Below, piece by piece: positions 59,155 to 64,000 of a stretch of 64,000 nucleotides of DNA. The translations under genes and the position numbers were made by a program. Location: positions 94,768,922 through 94,832,921 of the forward strand of contig CP092872.1 of NCBI GenBank assembly GCA_030710605.1, read 5' to 3'. The DNA is from Cordylochernes scorpioides (lineage: Eukaryota; Arthropoda; Arachnida; Pseudoscorpiones; Chernetidae). Below the pieces are notes generated by a model. The model worked only from the letters and a program-made list of their open reading frames with translations, made no database searches and was not told the DNA's origin. Position 1 is the stretch's first letter. Every line of letters starts with the position of its first letter.

Positions 59155-59905
59155 TGATCATCCTAAAATACATAAACCTGATGTTTCCCCTAACATCCAT
59201 AGTGACCTACCATTCCCAACAGCGCTTCTTTCCAAATTCATCTCAGCCTTTCTCAAGCCTTTAAGCTGAAAAGCTTCCTATACTCCATTTCAATCACCAC
59301 CACCTTCATAGAAGAAAATCTCAAGTACCAAGACCAGCCAAATAGCATCATGGTCTTATACGATGTTGAATCTCTTTACCAAAGTCTCCTACACCAGCTG
59401 ATACTGAACAGCACCGAAGAATTCTTGAGAGAAAATCAGGTTGATCAGATCACTGTCAGGAAAATAACTAAACTTAAAGCCCCTATCTCTAAACAACAAC
59501 AACAAAAAGGCTTTTATTAGGGCCCATTTCCCTGTATGGATTTGCCATACAACAACAAAATAATACAGCAATTTTTTTCCTCCCTTTCCCCTTGTGCACG
59601 TGAGCCTTTGTTTGAAAAAGAATTTCTTTACACATCTGTTCTAAAACTTTCCTCACTACCTTTTTTGTGTATGAATCTATTTACAATTGATCTGTAGAAA
59701 TTATAAAGTTCTATTGCTATATTTTTCTTTTCTGAAATAGTTCTCAGCGTTTTCAGTGGGTTGCTAAATCTCCAGAATGTGTTTTTAAGGTATCTCAAAA
59801 CAAATATTCTGTCATATGATTCCAAAACTTATGAACAGATAAAAGGTTCTCCCCATTGGGAGCTCTCTTTCAACCTCAGTCGCCGAAATTGCCATGCGTC
59901 GCATA
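59155..59905 (+). pseudogene. Relic of a second Penelope-like element
   Basis: HPKIHKPD (finger), then SIMVLYDVESLYQSLLHQ at 59155-59480, and after an insertion GSP...GSSLSTSVAEIAMRRIDSW-type sequence at 59795-59920 (read across a frame slip). These are RT motifs 1, A and the GSPMGSPLS block. It differs from the 26-30 kb pair, so a separate lineage. Confidence 0.7.
59488..59575 (-). repeat. (TTG)n-tailed retroelement end inside the PLE relic
   Basis: Minus strand GGCCCTAATAAAAGCCTTTT then TTGTTGTTG, as at 37400-37452. It interrupts the PLE. Confidence 0.6.
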
Positions 59906-60171
59906 GACAGTTGGATAACCTCATTAATTTGTATAGTTATGTTGAATACTTTGATTTCATTTTCATTTTCCCTTCTCCCCTCTCTCCTTTGTTTATGTTT
60001 TTTCTCCCTTTCTTCATGAAAATGATGTATGGCGAGTCCTTACAGGACGGAAATGTCCTAATAAAGCAGTTGATGTTGTTGGATAACCTCCCTATTCCCA
60101 TCAGATATAGTTTTATGGCGTTGTTTTATTGATCTAAAAAGTTTCCATCTATTTAACGGAATCTATTAGAC

Positions 60172-60385
60172 CCAGAGCAGCAGCTTTACACACCCAAGAT
60201 AGTGGACATTACTGCTGCTGTGATAGAGATGTATGGAGACATCTGAGACTCTTCATTGGACACGACAACAACAGAAAATTGACGTGGACCCAGAACTTTA
60301 CACACCCAAGATAGTGGACATTACTGCTGCTGTGATAGAGATGTATGGAGACATCTGAGGCTCTTCATTGGACACGACAACAGCG
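60172..60385. repeat. Two units of the intron-3 minisatellite, 17 kb away
   Basis: CAGCAGCTTTACACACCCAA to CATTGGACACGACAACA, twice, about 121 and 93 bp. Closely similar to 42901-43020. Confidence 0.9.
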
Positions 60386-60439
60386 GAATCTATTTTTCCA
60401 TTTACTCAATCTCTATTGATGACATATTTTGTATAAATG

Positions 60440-60520
60440 ATTTTTTTTGTTCTTTTCATAAAAGAAAAAAAAAGTGTCTGATGCGTATTCGAACCTGGGT
60501 CGTTTTTATCACCATATGTT
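60440..60520 (-). repeat. SINE head fragment
   Basis: Minus strand CGACCCAGGTTCGAATACGC with an A/T link, as in family S. Confidence 0.5.
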
Positions 60521-60540
60521 TTTATCTACCATATGTATCA

Positions 60541-60632
60541 CTAGCCGAATGACCCGGGCAACGCCCGTGTTTTACCCGATTGAATGTTTTGATTCAAATA
60601 CTATTTGTTACTATTATAAATTGGCGCCTTAA
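60541..60632 (-). mobile_element. Helitron 3' end fragment
   Basis: Minus strand CGGGTAAAACACGGGCGTTG, CCCGGGTCATTCGGCTAG: the same 3' terminus as 58854. Confidence 0.8.
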
Positions 60633-61669
60633 TTAATTGCATATGTTAGTTAATAACTATAGCCTATGTGCTTTATCTGTCATGTACTGTTGGCTTCCGT
60701 AGGCGTCTCTTACTGGGAAAAAGAAAGAGAGGATTCCATTTGGTTATTATCCATTTATTTAGGGAGCGACCCGCTTTGTGTTGGCACAATAGTTACATAA
60801 ATAGCGAGTGGGGGGGGGGCAAAGGTGGCGTGACCGTAGCCAACCAATAGGAGGGCGCCATTCCAAAAAAAAAAAGCAAACGGTGACAGAGAGAGATGAC
60901 TGATTAGGAGATGAGGAAAGACGCTCGTAACTGTATATTCTCAGACATATTCTAAACATTCTCAGGACAAACTACTCCTATAAAACATCAACTAACTGGC
61001 CTAATTATGAATAAGGTCTCTATAACGATCACAGATTTAAATAGAAAAGAAAAAACAATTTAAAACCTAACGATATCTCATAAACTATTTTGTCTTCTTA
61101 GTCATTTCTTTTTATGATGTCATTTTACTTTAAAAATGGCCAATTTTTATCGGGAAGGGGGAATAATGGAGCTTGAAATCTATGACGTCATTAATTATCT
61201 CATCAAGGGAATAAAATGTATATCTTTTTTATAGAAAGAGCTGTCGTTTTACTGGAATTTATATTTCAACGCGTTGTGTATCCATTTATTTATAGTCTGG
61301 GAACACACCTGGATGAATTACACAATTTTCCAACTACTCAATCTATTGAATGAATACATAAAATAAAATACAATAATTTGATATCGTTTTTTTAATTGAA
61401 TACGAATTGTTTTCTACATCACGTATTTCTGTTTTACGACATATGCGTGTGTCTTTTATTTCCTTTCGGTTTTTTTATAACTAAAAACACAAAACACACG
61501 AACTTTCTAGATGGCATCTCTATATAACTATCTTTATTAATTACATATATATTTTTAAAAAGGGGAAAATATCAGTCTTCCAGGGGTAAGTCTCTTTTTC
61601 CCTGGAACCTGATTGGTTCAACTCAATTTTGATACAATGGGTTATTTTATTCAATTTATATAAAAATAT
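60633..61669. other. Non-coding stretch
   Basis: G10 run at 60811; no gene supported. Confidence 0.4.
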
Positions 61670-62110
61670 ATATAATGAAAGGATTTAAAAGCACGAATGT
61701 TTCTTTTATACATAATACAAACTTCTACTGCCCTTACTGCAATGAAAAAAATATATTGGGAGGGCTTGGCTCATCAGTGGTGAACCCTCTCAGCGGTTTC
61801 GCCAATTTAATCCACCAGACCGCTTCTCAGAGCTCTAATACTGTATTGGACGATTCTGCTTATATACGCAGCACTGAAGGATGGAATCTCAGAAATGGTT
61901 TTCAAGAGAACTATGGACATAAGCTTATAGGACAGTAGAATTGGCGAAACCGCTGAGAGGGTTCACCACTGATGAGCCAAGCCCTCCCAATATATTTTTT
62001 TCATCGCAGTAAGGGCAGTAAAAGTTTGTATTATGTATAAAAGAAACATTCGTGCTTTTAAATCCTTTCATTTTATATGTATAGATGGCGCGTTTTTGCT
62101 TTGTGTTAAT
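61670..62110. mobile_element. MITE family P, best full-length copy
   Basis: Outer arms ATGAAAGGATTTAAAAGCAC (61676) and the complement ending near 62070; inner arms GGGCTTGGCTCATCAG and complement. The right arm has TTGGC 61941-61945, GAAA 61946-61949, CTGATGA 61969-61975, GCCAA 61976-61980. The centre carries ACCGCTTCTCAGAGCTCTAA and TATGGACATAAGCTTATAGG. Ends in ATAGATGGCGCG. Confidence 0.88.
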
Positions 62111-62164
62111 TTATGCCTAACTGGCCTCGTCTTTATTTTTTTGCGGAAGAGCATTGCTCGAAGC

Positions 62165-62530
62165 AAATATTTGAATGTAATTCTACTGTCCTATAAGCTT
62201 ATGTCCAAAGATTTCTTTAAAACCATTTCTGAGATTCCATCCTTCAGTGCTGCGTATATAAGCAGAATAGTCCAATACAGTATGATAGCATGTAGAAGGC
62301 GGAATAATTGTTACTAGTCCAATACAGTATTAGAGCTCTGAGAAGCGGTCTGGTGGATTAAATTGGCGAAACTGCTGAGAGGGTTCACCACTGATGAGCC
62401 AAGCCCTCCCAATATATTTTTTTTTTCATCGCAGTAAGGGCAGTAGAAGTTTGTATTATGTATAAAAGAAACATTCGTGCTTTTAAATCCTTTCATTTTA
62501 TATGTATAGATGGCGCGTTATTGCTTTGTG
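62165..62530. mobile_element. MITE family P, adjacent copy
   Basis: Right arm nearly identical to the 61670 copy, TTGGC 62363-62367, GAAA 62368-62371, CTGATGA 62391-62397, GCCAA 62398-62402. The left arm is only the inner CTACTGTCCTATAAGCTTAT part, so two copies lie in tandem. Confidence 0.85.
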
Positions 62531-62546
62531 TTAATAAATATATATA

Positions 62547-62707
62547 TAGATATACCTGTCTATAGCGCCCCCTCTAAATAGCGCCTCCCTCTCTATAGCA
62601 CCCGATTTTAAATACGTAGTACGATGCGATTTACATTAAAATTGACCTCTCTATAGCACCCTATTTTGGTAAGTCCCAAGAGGGGGCGCTATAGACAGGT
62701 TTAACTG
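62547..62707. mobile_element. MITE with CTATAGCGCCCCCT ends, copy 2
   Basis: ACCTGTCTATAGCGCCCCCT and GGGGGCGCTATAGACAGGTT, TA-flanked; about 20 bp shorter than 54954-55131. Confidence 0.85.
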
Positions 62708-63254
62708 TATAATAAAGAGCATTAAAAAAATTCCGTGAGCGCCAATTCTTTTATTGTAAAAGAACACAAAGCATTTGCTAATCTTTCGGAGGAGTCTTCT
62801 TAATCAAAGAAAAAGGTAGCATGACATATATACTCGTAGATATGGGTTGGCCAAATATCAGAGAACAGGTTAAATCAATGTTTAGTTGATTTCTGTTCCA
62901 CTAGATGGCGCTCTGCCTTCTGAAAAGCACATGTGCTCTTGGTCAGGATATGCCTTTTTTTATTTTTAATATCAATACCTGACCCACTTTTTTTTTCTAT
63001 TGTTTTTTCATATATATATACATTGATTTTTATTACTACCTTGTATTTTAAGAACATATATATGGTCCTAATATACAAGTTAGTAATGAAAATCAATGTC
63101 AATATATTTTAAATGTTCATATACCATAATTATAAATAGTGATAAAGCCCCAAGATGCATATAAAATTCAGCGCGCCAGCTTGGTGGTGACAATTTTTTG
63201 ACAATTCAAAAATATTTTATTGACAATTAGTCAATGGTCAAATAAGTTTAAAAG
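62708..63254. other. Non-coding stretch
   Basis: AT-rich, no gene. A CTCF-like word is listed separately. Confidence 0.4.
62898..62914 (+). promoter_or_regulatory. Candidate CTCF site
   Basis: CCACTAGATGGCGCTCT fits the CTCF core closely, in a stretch with no recognised repeat. Confidence 0.45.
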
Positions 63255-63600
63255 AGAAAGAATGATATTATCTACGGCTGTTCTCAGTGAAGGAGGCTCC
63301 TACACCTTGCCTTCCTCTAGACAAGAATAGGATCAACCCGTATCTGTCTCCCAGTTCAACATTGAGATAGAACTTATGTAGGAAAGTCTAGGCAGATGCC
63401 AGGATGTCCAGGGCATCATCATCCAGGCCATGCCAGAAGACCCAGCCCAGAAGTTCAGAGGGCTGCTGAGAGACGGTGAATACCTCCCGGATGAGAGGAC
63501 TGATGCAGCGGCAGGACCAGTACCTGTGGACTAGCGTCAGGTCGCTGGACCCACAGTCTCTAACACAGACGCCAACCCATCGCGCAGGAGCCAGAATGTC
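63255..63600 (-). pseudogene. Paralogue of the 47.0-47.3 kb gene fragment
   Basis: Minus strand LIREVFTVSQQPSELLGWVF, WHGLDDDALDILASA, then a stop and FYLNVELGDRYGLILF. Against 47 kb the GW-F-HGLDDD-L-IL-SA core is kept. An in-frame TAG after ILASA and lack of neighbours suggest a pseudogene, or an exon whose true boundary lies before the stop. Family unknown. Confidence 0.5.
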
Positions 63601-63869
63601 GGGTGGACGTCGAAGTCAAGCAGCCCCTGGAACGTCCATTTCTCCTTGGACCTCGCCTCGTCGCCGGCTCCCTCGTCCTAAATATAGAAACCCTGACGCT
63701 AAAACCACCAGACCCCCGACTGCATTTTCTCTTGTGGTACGGCATATTCATAATAGAATAAATAACCTAATAATGATAGGCATACCATTTGTCGAAATAT
63801 TAAAAATAAATAAAAATATTCATTTAGATTCTAAATAAGTCTAGTGAAATATATATCTACATTCTAGTA

Positions 63870-63950
63870 TGATCGCAACATCTTAGAATATGTAGACATG
63901 TGATATACTTACAGTAAAATAGCCTATGTATACCAAGTATAAGTGTAAAA
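63870..63950 (+). repeat. SINE family S 3' fragment
   Basis: AATATGTAGACATGTGATAT and ACTTACAGTAAAATAG; cut by the window end region. Confidence 0.5.
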
Positions 63951-64000
63951 TCTAAGAGATTTCAATTCTCTCACACACACTTCACATTGTCTGCATTTAT

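Overview
This is nuclear DNA from an invertebrate animal, most likely an arthropod and perhaps a chelicerate. It is AT-rich, contains a spliced gene with GT-AG introns, has eukaryotic tRNA genes with internal promoters and T-run terminators, and is packed with animal transposons: LINEs, Penelope-like elements (PLEs), Tc1/mariner, hAT, Helitron and tRNA-derived SINEs. The taxon is inference from the transposon mix, not proof.

The only clear protein-coding host gene is an aldo-keto reductase (AKR) on the + strand. I trace ten exons from 38485 to 55903 with almost perfect phase bookkeeping, the full Asp-Tyr-Lys-His active-site tetrad and a poly(A) signal at 55936. Its introns range from about 50 bp to 7 kb and are filled with repeats. 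Two tRNA genes look intact: Val-CAC (11679-11751, -) and Leu-CAG (49920-50003, +, inside AKR intron 6). On the minus strand at about 16.0-16.35, 40.5, 46.1-47.3 and 63.3-63.6 kb lie related, broken coding-like fragments of an unidentified gene.

Layout. 0-8.2 kb: three LINEs, one with an intact-looking TA-flanked MITE inside it and one interrupted by a GC-rich direct repeat. 8.3-9.4 kb: IS630/Tc1/mariner-superfamily transposase. 11-12.6 kb: hAT MITE, tRNA-Val, MITE. 13.1-14.1 kb: a TA-flanked element containing a 91-bp minisatellite; relatives at 23.2, 30.9 and 32.2 kb. 15-19 kb: palindromic MITEs and a full Tc1 element with one nonsense codon. 19.9-20.7 kb: three-layer transposon nest. 21-23.3 kb: SINE and MITEs. 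23.3-25.2 kb: satellite with a 147-bp period. 25.7-30.3 kb: two nearly identical PLEs head-to-head, one split by a mariner. 33-38 kb: SINEs, palindromic MITE, PLE ends. 38.4-56 kb: AKR gene and its repeat-filled introns. 56.4-57.3 kb: 15-bp minisatellite, open in several frames on both strands. 58.2-58.9 kb: non-autonomous Helitron. 59-64 kb: PLE relics, minisatellite copy, palindromic MITEs, gene fragments.

The most interesting signals are RNA-like. A palindromic MITE family with at least 13 copies carries CTGATGA and GAAA boxes joined by a covarying 5-bp stem, resembling a permuted hammerhead core but without a visible stem I. PLE ends repeatedly carry a related degenerate hairpin. Also notable are the minisatellite carried within a transposon and the exact 147-bp satellite period.
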